From JTS-RE37 sp963756115 (GTDB lineage Bacteria > Bacteroidota > Bacteroidia > Flavobacteriales > Flavobacteriaceae): a stretch of 64,000 nucleotides of DNA. The DNA is taken from NCBI GenBank assembly GCA_963756115.1, contig CAVWMN010000010.1:186001-250000 (forward strand), given 5' to 3'. Positions 54,320-63,790 of this stretch are shown piece after piece. The notes below the pieces were generated by a model. It saw only the letters and a program-made list of their open reading frames with translations. It did not search any database and had not been told where the DNA came from. Numbering within the stretch: position 1 is the first letter of the stretch; every line of letters begins with the position of its first letter. Position numbers and translations under genes: made by a program.

Positions 54320-56326
54320 ATGAGAAACTATGTACGGGCACTGCTGTTCCTTATGGTATTGTATAGTGCGGGAATCAGAAGCCAGGAGCCGGAAAACAGG
54401 CGGATAATGATTGCCTGGGATGCTTCCTTCTCAATGGAAAACAGGGTAGCTGAAAGTGATTTTAAGTTTTTGGACAATTACTTCAAACGAAATCCGGACA
54501 TAGCCGTCAACCTGCTTATTTTCAGCGAATCCGTACAGGAAGATCTGGATTACCAGGTCACAGGGGGAGACTGGGAAATGCTGAAGAATAAATTAGCATC
54601 AGTGGCCTATGACGGTGCAACTGAATTGAATTCCATAGAACCTGCTATTTCACTCAAACATAGCGAGTTATTGTTGTTTTCGGACGGGGCACAGAATGTA
54701 GGCCCCGAAATACCTTCCTATGGGATCAAGACCCTGCTTGTAAATAGCAATCCCTTCAAGGACCAGATGGACCTCAATGCAATCCTGGTCAGGAATAAGG
54801 CGCGGCTTTTTGATTACGGCCGGCCCCAATTTACGGATGTGACTGCCGGCAACAATTTAAAGATCCAGAAACCAGCAGGGAAGGATGATCCGCAAAAGGA
54901 TTCGTTATCCGCGGGCATCAACCTGAAGGGAGTTGTTGTGGCCGGAGAAAAGGTTGAAGAACCCGGGAAAATGGTTGACGTAGGCAACGGGGCAGTGGAT
55001 AAGGACCGGTTGGGCATTGCAACGCAATCAATCGGTGATGAAGAGATTACCCCTATCCAAACCAATGTCGCACAATCAGTACAAAGCAAATTTTCCGGGG
55101 TTCAACTGGGCTCGGGCCAGGATCTCAGCCAGGTGACCATGCGAACCAACACCTCCATGCAGCTTAATAATTACGGACTTGTAGTTATAGATGGGGTGCC
55201 ACAACAGCAATCTAATTCCACCGGTGGTCCACAGGCTAATTTCGGTTTTGTGGACCCTGAAAATATTGCGGATATAACGGTCCTGAAGGGAATGGCCGCT
55301 ACTACCCGCTTTGGTACTGCAGGTGCCAACGGGGTTATCCTAATAACCACCAAGTCATCGCGCCCGGGGATGGCATCACAAAAACCGGTTGACCGTGCTT
55401 TGTTGCAAAACAATATTTACACCGGGGAGCTGTCGGTGACATCGGGTGGGATATTCCCGGATTATATCCGGGAACTGAAGCAGATCCACGATCCTGTCCA
55501 GGCTTATAAACACTATTTGGAACAACGGATTAACTATATTTCTTCCCCTGATTATTTTGTAGAGGTTTTCAAATATTTTGAGCCATTGGACGAGGTACTG
55601 GCCTATCGCATTCTTTCCAATATTGCAGAATTATACAGTACGAATATCCCCGTTTTACGTATCCTGGCTTATACCTATGATATGAAGGGGCAGGTGGCAG
55701 GTTCCATCAAAATTAACCAGCAGATCCTTAGCCTGGATGAAAACAGCGCACAGGCGAAGCTGGATATGGCACTGTCTTATGAAGATGCAGGGAAGTACCC
55801 GGAGGCATATGCGATCCTTTCGGAGCTGGTAGCCAATAATACCCCCCAGGTTACGGATTACGGCGTTTTGCAGAAAACCACCTCCAATTCTATAAGAAAT
55901 ATAATCCTTACGGAGGGTGCAAAGCTCGATGTATCATCGGCAGACCAGCAATATCTTAACAGGGTTCGCTATGATGCGCGGATCCTGGTAATGTGGACCA
56001 AAAGCAATGCGCAGTTCGACCTGAAGGTGATCAACCCGGACAAGCGGTTTTTCCAATGGGAACATTCCCCATTCAGCGATAGGCAAAGGTTTGAATCGGA
56101 TATCCGAAATGATGCCAATACAGAGGAGTTCCACCTGATTGATGCACAAAAAGGGGACTGGTATATCAAGGCAACCAACCTGAATACCTATGCAGCGGTT
56201 GAACCTGTGTATCTTAAATGTGTGGTATACTATAATTTTGGGATGCCCGATCAGCGGAAAGAAGTGACTACCCTCGAGTTAGGCGCGGATGGATCCAAAG
56301 TGACGTTGTTTAAAATTACATTGTAA
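54320..56326 (+). CDS. vWA + barrel-less TonB-plug protein
   Basis: A 668-aa secreted protein with an unusual order of domains: signal peptide (to about 21); a vWA-like domain with MIDAS residues in AWDASFSM (Asp34, Ser36, Ser38), a threonine in DGATEL and LLLFSDGAQ; a SusC-like TonB plug at about 245-345 (LVVIDGVP, DPENIADITVLKGMAATT, GANGVILITTKS); a helical TPR-like region (390-520); and a C-terminal beta-rich domain resembling DUF2135 (FDLKVINPDKRFFQWEHS to YYNFGMPDQRKEV). There is no outer-membrane barrel, so it cannot be a normal receptor. The next gene is a paralogue over the last three parts. Confidence 0.7.
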   Translation: MRNYVRALLFLMVLYSAGIRSQEPENRRIMIAWDASFSMENRVAESDFKFLDNYFKRNPDIAVNLLIFSESVQEDLDYQVTGGDWEMLKNKLASVAYDGATELNSIEPAISLKHSELLLFSDGAQNVGPEIPSYGIKTLLVNSNPFKDQMDLNAILVRNKARLFDYGRPQFTDVTAGNNLKIQKPAGKDDPQKDSLSAGINLKGVVVAGEKVEEPGKMVDVGNGAVDKDRLGIATQSIGDEEITPIQTNVAQSVQSKFSGVQLGSGQDLSQVTMRTNTSMQLNNYGLVVIDGVPQQQSNSTGGPQANFGFVDPENIADITVLKGMAATTRFGTAGANGVILITTKSSRPGMASQKPVDRALLQNNIYTGELSVTSGGIFPDYIRELKQIHDPVQAYKHYLEQRINYISSPDYFVEVFKYFEPLDEVLAYRILSNIAELYSTNIPVLRILAYTYDMKGQVAGSIKINQQILSLDENSAQAKLDMALSYEDAGKYPEAYAILSELVANNTPQVTDYGVLQKTTSNSIRNIILTEGAKLDVSSADQQYLNRVRYDARILVMWTKSNAQFDLKVINPDKRFFQWEHSPFSDRQRFESDIRNDANTEEFHLIDAQKGDWYIKATNLNTYAAVEPVYLKCVVYYNFGMPDQRKEVTTLELGADGSKVTLFKITL

Positions 56327-56382
56327 CAGCCGTGTAAAAGTACGGGTTACCGGAGGCATCCTACAGTATAACGAACAACCCT

Positions 56383-58122
56383 ATGAAACACTTCATAATT
56401 TCATTTTTATCTATTGTATTGACCTCTGCCTACGGGCAGATGCCTGACGTGAAAACTATCAGGGGCAGGGTATCAGCCAGCAACCAGCCCCTTGCCAATG
56501 CAAACGTTTCCAATGGAACCACCAGGCTAAAGACCGACACATCCGGGATATATTCCATCGCTGCCGCGGTAGGGGAAATGCTGGTATTTTCCTATCCCGG
56601 TATGCGTCCGGTAGAAATTATAGTTGAGGACGTAACCCATATTTTGAATGTTGAATTGCCCATGCTGGTCGAGCAATTGGAAAACGTAACGGTTACCCAT
56701 ACCGCGCAAAAAAGCCAGGAAGACCTGCTCAGGGAGTACAATTCGAATCCCAACCTGATCAAAACCAGTACAGGTATCCGGGATAAAAGCAGGGCCGGTT
56801 ATGCCATGCAAATGATACAGGGGGATAAACTTTCACAGGGAACTGTTGATTTTATCCAGGCCATCCAATTCCAGTTTCCGGGCATTCGGGTGGATCGGAC
56901 AGACGCCTCAAATCCCAGGGCCTATCTGCGCCGGGGCCTCTCCATGAACACATCATTGTCTGTCGTATTTGACCTGGATGGAACGCTTCTTACCCGTGCG
57001 CCCGTATATCTTGATGTCACTAATATAGACCGCATCGCTCTGATACCAGGGATGGCCGGCTCCTTATTATACGGAAACCTCGCCAGGGGCGGGGTGATCG
57101 TCATCAATACCAAAAATGCCGGGTCCGGCCGACTTGACCCAAAAACAGGGAAACCCTATGATCTGGCACAGCAAAGGAATAACATTTTTAAAGGGAAGGC
57201 CCTCCCGGCAGACCAGGTACATAGGGATAACCCCACCTATCTGCAGGAACTTTATTCCGCTGCATCGGAAGCTGAAGCCATCGAACGCTATGAAGCCTAT
57301 TATAAACTGTATGGCCATTCATTTGATTACCTGCTGGAGGCCTACGGTTATTTCAGCACCCAATGGAAAAACGAGCCTTTTGCTGCATCCATCATTGCCC
57401 AAAACTGGTCGATTTTCCAGGGCGATCCCCTGGCGCTGAAGGCCCTGGCCTATCTGTATGACGCCAATGCAAAATATGAAGCAGCAAATCTTTTATATAA
57501 AGATATATTCATCCTCCGCCCAGGCTATGCACAATCTTACAGGGACCTTGCCAACAGTTACAGGAAGCTCGGGAATGCCGCCAGGGCCACAGCTATCTAC
57601 TCCCGTTATGCCTATCTGGTATCCGAGGGAATGATCCCTGAAAAGGATGATGGTTTCCATCAGATCATAGTAAGGGAATTTTACAATTCACTTGAAAACA
57701 CCGGTGTAAATAACAGTGCTACCCCTTCTGAACCGGCTACGGGTTTCGGGTCCGATTTTAAGGGAACCCGACTCTTGTTTGAATGGAATGACAGTGAAGC
57801 CGAATTTGATTTGCAATTTGTGAACCCTGATAACCGGTATTATACCTGGCACCACAATTTAATGAACAACCCTTCCCGGATCAGGGATGAAAAGATCAAG
57901 GGGTATTCCTGTGAAGAATATCTCATCGACTCCCATGAAGGTACCTGGCTTGTAAATATTACCTATACCGGTAATAAAAGGCTTTCTCCCACCTACTTAA
58001 AAGCAACTATTTACCACAATTATGGGCTGTCCTCCCAACGCTCCGAAATAAAGGTCTTTAAACTCCGCCTGAAAGAAGTGAACCAGCAGCTTTTTGCAGT
58101 AACCTACAGATCTCCTTTTTAG
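56383..58122 (+). CDS. CarboxypepD_reg-like + barrel-less TonB-plug protein
   Basis: A 579-aa secreted protein: signal peptide (to about 19), a carboxypeptidase-regulatory-like beta domain at about 22-95 (IRGRVSASNQPLANANVSNG), a TonB plug at about 125-250 (VVFDLDGTLL, DVTNIDRIALIPGMAGSL, RGGVIVINTKNAG), a TPR-like helical part (290-430) and the same C-terminal beta-rich domain as its neighbour (FDLQFVNPDNRYYTWHHN to IYHNYGLSSQRSEI). The first two domains are those of SusC receptors, but the 22-strand barrel is replaced by the helical and beta-rich parts. It starts 56 bases after the vWA-plug gene and probably shares its transcript. Confidence 0.7.
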   Translation: MKHFIISFLSIVLTSAYGQMPDVKTIRGRVSASNQPLANANVSNGTTRLKTDTSGIYSIAAAVGEMLVFSYPGMRPVEIIVEDVTHILNVELPMLVEQLENVTVTHTAQKSQEDLLREYNSNPNLIKTSTGIRDKSRAGYAMQMIQGDKLSQGTVDFIQAIQFQFPGIRVDRTDASNPRAYLRRGLSMNTSLSVVFDLDGTLLTRAPVYLDVTNIDRIALIPGMAGSLLYGNLARGGVIVINTKNAGSGRLDPKTGKPYDLAQQRNNIFKGKALPADQVHRDNPTYLQELYSAASEAEAIERYEAYYKLYGHSFDYLLEAYGYFSTQWKNEPFAASIIAQNWSIFQGDPLALKALAYLYDANAKYEAANLLYKDIFILRPGYAQSYRDLANSYRKLGNAARATAIYSRYAYLVSEGMIPEKDDGFHQIIVREFYNSLENTGVNNSATPSEPATGFGSDFKGTRLLFEWNDSEAEFDLQFVNPDNRYYTWHHNLMNNPSRIRDEKIKGYSCEEYLIDSHEGTWLVNITYTGNKRLSPTYLKATIYHNYGLSSQRSEIKVFKLRLKEVNQQLFAVTYRSPF

Positions 58123-58132
58123 GTCTGGCATA

Positions 58133-59770
58133 CTAGACCTGCAAAATTCCCATATTGAATGCTTTGGTAACAGGGGCGTTATTAGCTGCTTCAATCCCCA
58201 TAGCGATCCATTTGCGGGTATCCAACGGGTCAATCACCGCATCGGTCCATAACCGGGCTGCTGCATAATAGGGGGAGATCTGGTGGTCATATCGCGCCTT
58301 GATCCGGTCAAAAAGCGCTGTTTCATTCTCTTCTGTAATAACTTCACCTTTCTTTTTCAATGACGCTTTTTCAATTTGGAGCAACACCTTAGCTGCAGAA
58401 TTACCGCTCATTACCGCCAGTTCTGCGCTGGGCCACGCCACGATCATCCGGGGATCATAGGCTTTACCGCACATGGCATAATTACCGGCACCATAGCTAT
58501 TCCCGATGACAATGGTGAATTTTGGGACTACCGAGTTGCTCACGGCATTCACCATTTTGGCACCATCCTTTATGATACCGCCATGCTCGCTTTTGCTGCC
58601 TACCATAAAACCGGTCACATCCTGTAAAAACACCAGGGGAATCTTTTTTTGGTTGCAATTGGCGATAAAACGGGTAGCCTTGTCGGCCGATTCGGAATAG
58701 ATGACACCACCAAAGCGCATTTCACCTTTTTTGGTTTTAACCACCTTGCGTTGGTTGGCCACAATGCCTACGGCCCAGCCGTCTATCCGGGCATATCCGG
58801 TAAGGATGGTTTTTCCGTATCCTTCCTTATACTGGTCAAATTCAGAATCATCCACCAACCGTCTGATGATTTCGAGCATATTATATTGTTCCGTCCTTGA
58901 TTGTGGCAATATTCCATAGATCTCCCCCGGATCTTCTTTTGGTTTCCCCGGCTTTGACCTGTTAAATCCGGCTATTTCCGGTGCACCCATTTTCCCGACA
59001 AGTTTTTTAATTGTATCCAGTGCATCTTTATCATCTTTGGCTTTGTAGTCTGTAACCCCGCTTATTTCGCAATGGGTTGTGGCCCCCCCAAGGGTTTCAT
59101 TATCTACCACTTCTCCAATGGCTGCCTTTACCAGGTAGCTTCCGGCCAGGAAGATACTTCCTGTCTTGTCAACTATAAGGGCTTCATCGCTCATTATGGG
59201 GAGATAGGCCCCCCCGGCAACGCAACTGCCCATAACGGCTGAGATCTGAGGGATCCCCATACTGCTCATGATGGCGTTGTTTCTGAAAATACGCCCAAAA
59301 TGTTCCTTATCAGGAAATATTTCATCCTGCATGGGGAGATATACCCCCGCACTGTCTACCAGGTAGATAATGGGGAGCCTGTTCTCCATGGCTATTTCCT
59401 GTGCCCTCAGGTTTTTTTTGGCGGTGATCGGGAACCATGCCCCTGCTTTTACCGTTGCATCATTGGCCACCACGAGACAGAGCCTGCCCTTTATATACCC
59501 CAATTTTACGATAACACCCCCCGAAGGACAGCCACCCTGTTCGGAATACATATTGTCACCCGCCAGGGCTCCTATTTCAAGCTGATCCTTTTTGGCATCC
59601 AGAAGATAGGCAATCCGCTCCCTGGCGGTCATCTTGCCCTGATCATGCTGTTTTTGAATTTTCTTTTTTCCTCCCCCCAGGGCAACTTCATCGAGCTTTT
59701 TAGTAAGTTCTGATACCTGGGATTTGTTATAATTTACGTTCTTGCTGAAGTTACTATCCATGGACTGCAT
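58133..59770 (-). CDS. Acyl-CoA carboxylase beta (carboxyltransferase) subunit
   Basis: A 545-aa crotonase-fold carboxyltransferase. The segments YLPMQDEIFPDKEHFGRIF, ISAVMGSCVAGGAYLPIMSD and GGATTHCEISGVTDY are closest to the methylcrotonyl-CoA carboxylase beta group. The second half has FLQDVTGFMVG and GNSYGAGNYAMCG. It moves CO2 from carboxybiotin to an acyl-CoA (leucine breakdown if MCC; propionyl-CoA otherwise). The biotin carboxylase and carrier subunits are not in the window. The start could also be the ATG at 59761. Confidence 0.9.
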   Translation of the reverse strand: MQSMDSNFSKNVNYNKSQVSELTKKLDEVALGGGKKKIQKQHDQGKMTARERIAYLLDAKKDQLEIGALAGDNMYSEQGGCPSGGVIVKLGYIKGRLCLVVANDATVKAGAWFPITAKKNLRAQEIAMENRLPIIYLVDSAGVYLPMQDEIFPDKEHFGRIFRNNAIMSSMGIPQISAVMGSCVAGGAYLPIMSDEALIVDKTGSIFLAGSYLVKAAIGEVVDNETLGGATTHCEISGVTDYKAKDDKDALDTIKKLVGKMGAPEIAGFNRSKPGKPKEDPGEIYGILPQSRTEQYNMLEIIRRLVDDSEFDQYKEGYGKTILTGYARIDGWAVGIVANQRKVVKTKKGEMRFGGVIYSESADKATRFIANCNQKKIPLVFLQDVTGFMVGSKSEHGGIIKDGAKMVNAVSNSVVPKFTIVIGNSYGAGNYAMCGKAYDPRMIVAWPSAELAVMSGNSAAKVLLQIEKASLKKKGEVITEENETALFDRIKARYDHQISPYYAAARLWTDAVIDPLDTRKWIAMGIEAANNAPVTKAFNMGILQV

Positions 59771-59964
59771 GCGGTTTTTTTACTGTTGATAAAGATAAGG
59801 AGTATAATTAACTAACTTTGACAAAATCAAGTACCGCCCATATACTTTACCTTGCATCTCCATCCTGGGAAGGCCGGCCCGGGTGGTATCCCTGAAGAAG
59901 ATACCTCATCAACCCCCTGAAGGAAGGAAGCCATGGGGAAGCGAAATATAATTACCATACAATT

Positions 59965-60948
59965 ATGAAAGACACAATTAAGTGGGGGATCGTAGGGTTG
60001 GGAAACATAGCCCATAGTTTTGCGAAGGACCTGCAACTGGTACCGGAGGGCGAACTGTTTGCGGTTGCTTCCAGGAATGCGGGCAAGGCTTCGGAATTTA
60101 AATCTCAATATGGTGCCATCCATGCCTTTGGGAGTTACGAGGAATTATTCGATTGTCCGGAGGTGGAAGTAATTTATATTGCCACCCCCCATCCTTCCCA
60201 TGCCCAATGGGCTATCCGGGCAATGGACAAGGGTAAACATGTACTGTGTGAAAAACCAATGGGTGTATCCCTTAAACAAGTGGATAAAATGATTGCCGCT
60301 GCCAACCGGAACCAGGTATTCCTGATGGAAGCCCTCTGGAGCAGGTTTAACCCGTCTATCATAAAGGTGAAGGAGATGACAGATGCCGGGGCCATTGGGC
60401 AGATCGGGTATCTGCATGCCGATTTTGCTTTTCCGGCATTGGACCGAAGTGAGGACGGGCGACTTTTAAACCCGGTTCTGGCAGGTGGATCCCTGCTGGA
60501 TATCGGGATTTATCCCATTTTTTTGTCTTATCTAATGCTTGGATTTCCGCAAACCATCAAGGCAAGTTCCCGTTTCTATAAGACCGGGGTGGAAATACAG
60601 ACCTCTATGATCTTTGAATACCCGGATGCACAGGCCATTCTGTATAGCGGACTAACTACCAGATCTTCCATGGAGGCCGAAATTGCAGGTAGTGAAGGCA
60701 GTATTTTTATTCACCCCAGATGGCACGAAACGCAGGGGTTTACCATTGCTAAAGATGGGGATGTACAAAAATTTAACCTGCCTAAGACCGGCAAGGGATA
60801 TAGCCATGAAATAAAGGAAGTGCATAGCTGTATCAGGGATTCACAATTGGAGAGTCCGCTTTGGTCACACCAGCACAGTAGAGACCTTATAAAAATCATG
60901 GATACCATCCGTAAACAGACGGGGATCGTTTTTCCATTTGAGGTATAA
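59965..60948 (+). CDS. Gfo/Idh/MocA family oxidoreductase (cytoplasmic)
   Basis: A 327-aa protein without signal peptide. The Rossmann domain has WGIVGLGNIAHSFAKDL, AVASRN, YIATPHPSHAQWAI and the catalytic-lysine motif CEKPMG. The C-terminal domain includes GGSLLDIGIYPIFLSYLMLG, typical of the dihydrodiol dehydrogenase / xylose dehydrogenase-like branch. It should oxidise or reduce a sugar or related polyol with NAD(P). It is divergent from the carboxylase gene and has no sugar-gene neighbours. Confidence 0.88.
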   Translation: MKDTIKWGIVGLGNIAHSFAKDLQLVPEGELFAVASRNAGKASEFKSQYGAIHAFGSYEELFDCPEVEVIYIATPHPSHAQWAIRAMDKGKHVLCEKPMGVSLKQVDKMIAAANRNQVFLMEALWSRFNPSIIKVKEMTDAGAIGQIGYLHADFAFPALDRSEDGRLLNPVLAGGSLLDIGIYPIFLSYLMLGFPQTIKASSRFYKTGVEIQTSMIFEYPDAQAILYSGLTTRSSMEAEIAGSEGSIFIHPRWHETQGFTIAKDGDVQKFNLPKTGKGYSHEIKEVHSCIRDSQLESPLWSHQHSRDLIKIMDTIRKQTGIVFPFEV

Positions 60949-61017
60949 AGTTTATCTTCTGACGTTTATATTTTCTTTTAATTTTACGATATTTGGAGAC
61001 TAACTAAACCAACCCGA

Positions 61018-61200
61018 ATGGGAATGAATAAAAATACCGTACTGGCCTGGGCTACCTTTATAATGATGTTTGTGGGAGCCGGATTGATGGCACTTGGCGC
61101 TTTTCGATATAACGATGTAGCAGGATGGGGTTTCGGGGCAGTTGGTGTTGGATTCTTTGCTATTGCCTGGGTATTCAATGCCCTTAAAGGCAGGGTGTGA
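61018..61200 (+). CDS. CAL67264 family membrane protein
   Basis: A 60-aa protein with two membrane helices (AWATFIMMFVGAGLMALGAF and GFGAVGVGFFAIAWVFNAL) and a short basic tail KGRV. It matches the small flavobacterial family known as CAL67264, whose function is unknown. The start is taken as the ATG at 61018; Met3 at 61024 is an alternative. ettA follows on the same strand after 98 bases. Confidence 0.8.
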   Translation: MGMNKNTVLAWATFIMMFVGAGLMALGAFRYNDVAGWGFGAVGVGFFAIAWVFNALKGRV

Positions 61201-61298
61201 GGAAGGTTCTGAAATTAACCTGCTAACAAATTTACAGGGAGTAACCTGTTCCTCAACCCAACCCTGTTTTTCCTTAACTCTAAAGAAGATTTGGTATT

Positions 61299-62990
61299 AT
61301 GGCTGACGATAAAAAGGTCATTTTTTCAATGTCCGGGGTCACAAAGACCTATAAAAATGCGAATACCCCGGTAATCAAGAACATTTATCTCAGTTTTTTT
61401 TACGGGGCTAAAATTGGTATCCTGGGCCTGAATGGTTCCGGAAAATCCACCGTGCTCCGGATCATTGCCGGCGTAGATAAAAATTACCAGGGAGATGTTG
61501 TTTTTGCTCCGGGATATAAAGTAGGTCTCCTGGAACAGGAACCCGTCCTGGATGACAGCAAAACCGTTCTGGAAGTTGTAAAGGAAGGAGTGGGGGAGAC
61601 CGTTGCGATCCTGGAAGAATACAATAAGATCAATGAGATGTTCGGGCTGCCGGAAGTTTATGAGGATGCTGACAAGATGCAAAAGCTCATGGACAAACAG
61701 GCTGAACTCCAGGATAAAATAGATGCCTCGAATGCCTGGGAACTGGATAATAAACTTGAAGTGGCCATGGATGCGCTCCGGACCCCGGAACCCGAAAAGA
61801 AGATAGGTATTTTGTCCGGGGGGGAGCGCAGGCGCGTAGCTTTGTGCAGGCTGCTGCTACAGGAACCCGATATATTGCTTCTCGATGAACCTACGAACCA
61901 CCTGGATGCCGAATCGGTCCACTGGCTTGAGCATCACCTGGCACAGTACAAGGGAACCGTGATCGCAGTAACGCATGACCGGTATTTCCTGGATAATGTG
62001 GCCGGGTGGATACTGGAACTGGACAGGGGGGAAGGCATCCCCTGGAAGGGTAACTATTCCAGCTGGCTGGAGCAGAAGTCCAAAAGGCTGGCACAGGAAC
62101 AAAAACAGGCCGGCAAACGGCAGAAAACCCTGGAACGCGAGTTGGAATGGGTGCGGCAGGGCGCCAGGGGGAGGCAGGCCAAACAAAAAGCAAGGCTTAA
62201 TAACTACGATAAGCTCTTGAGTCAGGATCAAAAACAGCTCGATGAAAAGCTGGAAATATATATTCCCAATGGCCCCCGCCTGGGTACCAATGTCATCGAA
62301 GCTGTTGGTGTCAGCAAAGCATATGGGGACAAGTTGTTGTACGAGGATCTGAATTTTAAACTCCCCCAAGCGGGGATCGTGGGTATCATCGGGCCCAATG
62401 GTGCAGGAAAGACCACTATCTTCAGGATGATCATGCGGGAGGAAAGCCCGGACGGCGGGGAATTTAAAGTTGGGGATACCGTAAAAATTGCCTACGTGGA
62501 TCAGAGCCACTCCAATATTGACGTAGATAAGACGATCTGGGAAAATTTCAGCGATAGCCAGGAGCTCGTCATGATGGGGGGGAGACAGGTAAATTCGCGC
62601 GCCTATCTCAGCAGATTTAATTTCTCGGGAAGCGAGCAGAATAAAAAGGTGAGCATGCTGTCCGGAGGGGAGCGAAACCGTTTGCACCTGGCCATGACCC
62701 TTAAGGAAGAGGGTAATGTGTTGCTTTTGGATGAGCCTACCAATGATTTAGATATCAACACCTTACGTGCCCTGGAAGAAGGACTTGAGAATTTTGCCGG
62801 ATGCGCGGTGGTCATTTCCCACGACCGGTGGTTCCTGGATCGGATATGTACACATATCCTGGCATTCGAAGGGGATTCACAGGTTTATTTCTTCGAAGGC
62901 TCCTATTCCGATTATGAGGAAAACAAGAAAAAACGCCTGGGAACGGAGACGATCCCTACCCGCTTAAAATACAAAAAACTGATCCGGTAA
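61299..62990 (+). CDS. ettA: Energy-dependent translational throttle protein EttA
   Basis: A 563-aa ABC-F protein with both sites intact: Walker A GLNGSGKST and GPNGAGKTT, signatures LSGGERRRVALCRLL and LSGGERNRLHLAMTL, and LDEPTNHLD and LDEPTNDLD. The arm and linker region and the tail GTETIPTRLKYKKL are those of EttA. EttA binds the ribosomal E site and gates the first elongation steps according to ATP/ADP ratio. Compare the YbiT-like protein at 5104-6732, where one site is degenerate. Confidence 0.95.
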   Translation: MADDKKVIFSMSGVTKTYKNANTPVIKNIYLSFFYGAKIGILGLNGSGKSTVLRIIAGVDKNYQGDVVFAPGYKVGLLEQEPVLDDSKTVLEVVKEGVGETVAILEEYNKINEMFGLPEVYEDADKMQKLMDKQAELQDKIDASNAWELDNKLEVAMDALRTPEPEKKIGILSGGERRRVALCRLLLQEPDILLLDEPTNHLDAESVHWLEHHLAQYKGTVIAVTHDRYFLDNVAGWILELDRGEGIPWKGNYSSWLEQKSKRLAQEQKQAGKRQKTLERELEWVRQGARGRQAKQKARLNNYDKLLSQDQKQLDEKLEIYIPNGPRLGTNVIEAVGVSKAYGDKLLYEDLNFKLPQAGIVGIIGPNGAGKTTIFRMIMREESPDGGEFKVGDTVKIAYVDQSHSNIDVDKTIWENFSDSQELVMMGGRQVNSRAYLSRFNFSGSEQNKKVSMLSGGERNRLHLAMTLKEEGNVLLLDEPTNDLDINTLRALEEGLENFAGCAVVISHDRWFLDRICTHILAFEGDSQVYFFEGSYSDYEENKKKRLGTETIPTRLKYKKLIR

Positions 62991-62995
62991 AATAG

Positions 62996-63790
62996 TTACT
63001 GTTCCGCATTGGGGTACCATTCGAGTTGGATCACCCGGATACTGTCATTGCCATCCTCCACAAGGGAGGCGAATTCATCCACATCGCTCATGTCCGGTTT
63101 GCCACGGTAGTGGTAGGGATATACCGTAACAGGCTGGAATTCGAGCACAGCATCTGCTGCGCTTTGAACCGTCATGGTATAGGGGAGGTTCATGCACACA
63201 AACGCTTTGTCAATGTTTTTCAGAGCCCGCATTTCCGGGATGTCTTCTGTATCACCTGAAAAATAGATTCGTTCATTGTCCTTTTCCAATACATAGCCGT
63301 TACCCCGACCCTTGGTATGGAATTGGAGTGCTTCTGCACGAAGGTTATACATGGGGATCGCTTCCACGGTTATTCCGTAACGCTCCTTGCTGTCCCCATT
63401 GTCCAGGACATCGATTTGCGGCGAAAAGGCAGCCGGCATCTTGTCGGCTACAGCCTGGGGAACCATGATTTTGGCATCCCTGGTATCCAGTTCCTGCAGG
63501 GTTTCCAGACTGAAATGGTCCCCGTGGATGTCAGTGATAAGAATCAGGTCCGGCTGCTGTTGTCCTTCAAAGGCCTTTGCACCCCCTACCGGATCAATAT
63601 AGATGGTTGTCTCTCCCCATTCAAGCACGGCCGTTGCATGTTCAATGGGGATGATCATAACCTTATCCGCGGTATTTTCAGTCTTTTCTGGGGTTTCTGC
63701 TATTTTGGTTTCCGCCGAATTTTTGGAATTTTCCCTGCAACTCAACAGGCAGACAGTACAACAGATACAAGTAAACAGGATCTTTTTCAT
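62996..63790 (-). CDS. MBL-fold metallohydrolase lipoprotein
   Basis: A 264-aa protein from the ATG at 63790, which gives a lipoprotein signal (MKKILFTCICCTVCLLSC); the frame extends to 63841 without signal features. A glutamate- and threonine-rich linker follows, then an MBL domain with LILITDIHGDHFSLETL, FSGDTEDIPEMR and VYPYHYRGKPDM. The metal motif reads TDIHGDH, with aspartate where the first histidine of THxHxDH is usual. It resembles UlaG-like hydrolases. It is exported and membrane-anchored; substrate unknown. It is convergent with ettA, five bases between stops. Confidence 0.8.
   Translation of the reverse strand: MKKILFTCICCTVCLLSCRENSKNSAETKIAETPEKTENTADKVMIIPIEHATAVLEWGETTIYIDPVGGAKAFEGQQQPDLILITDIHGDHFSLETLQELDTRDAKIMVPQAVADKMPAAFSPQIDVLDNGDSKERYGITVEAIPMYNLRAEALQFHTKGRGNGYVLEKDNERIYFSGDTEDIPEMRALKNIDKAFVCMNLPYTMTVQSAADAVLEFQPVTVYPYHYRGKPDMSDVDEFASLVEDGNDSIRVIQLEWYPNAEQ

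Noticed and set aside
61857..62687. 276-codon open frame antisense to ettA
   Set aside because: It lies wholly within conserved EttA motifs on the other strand and its composition is not protein-like.
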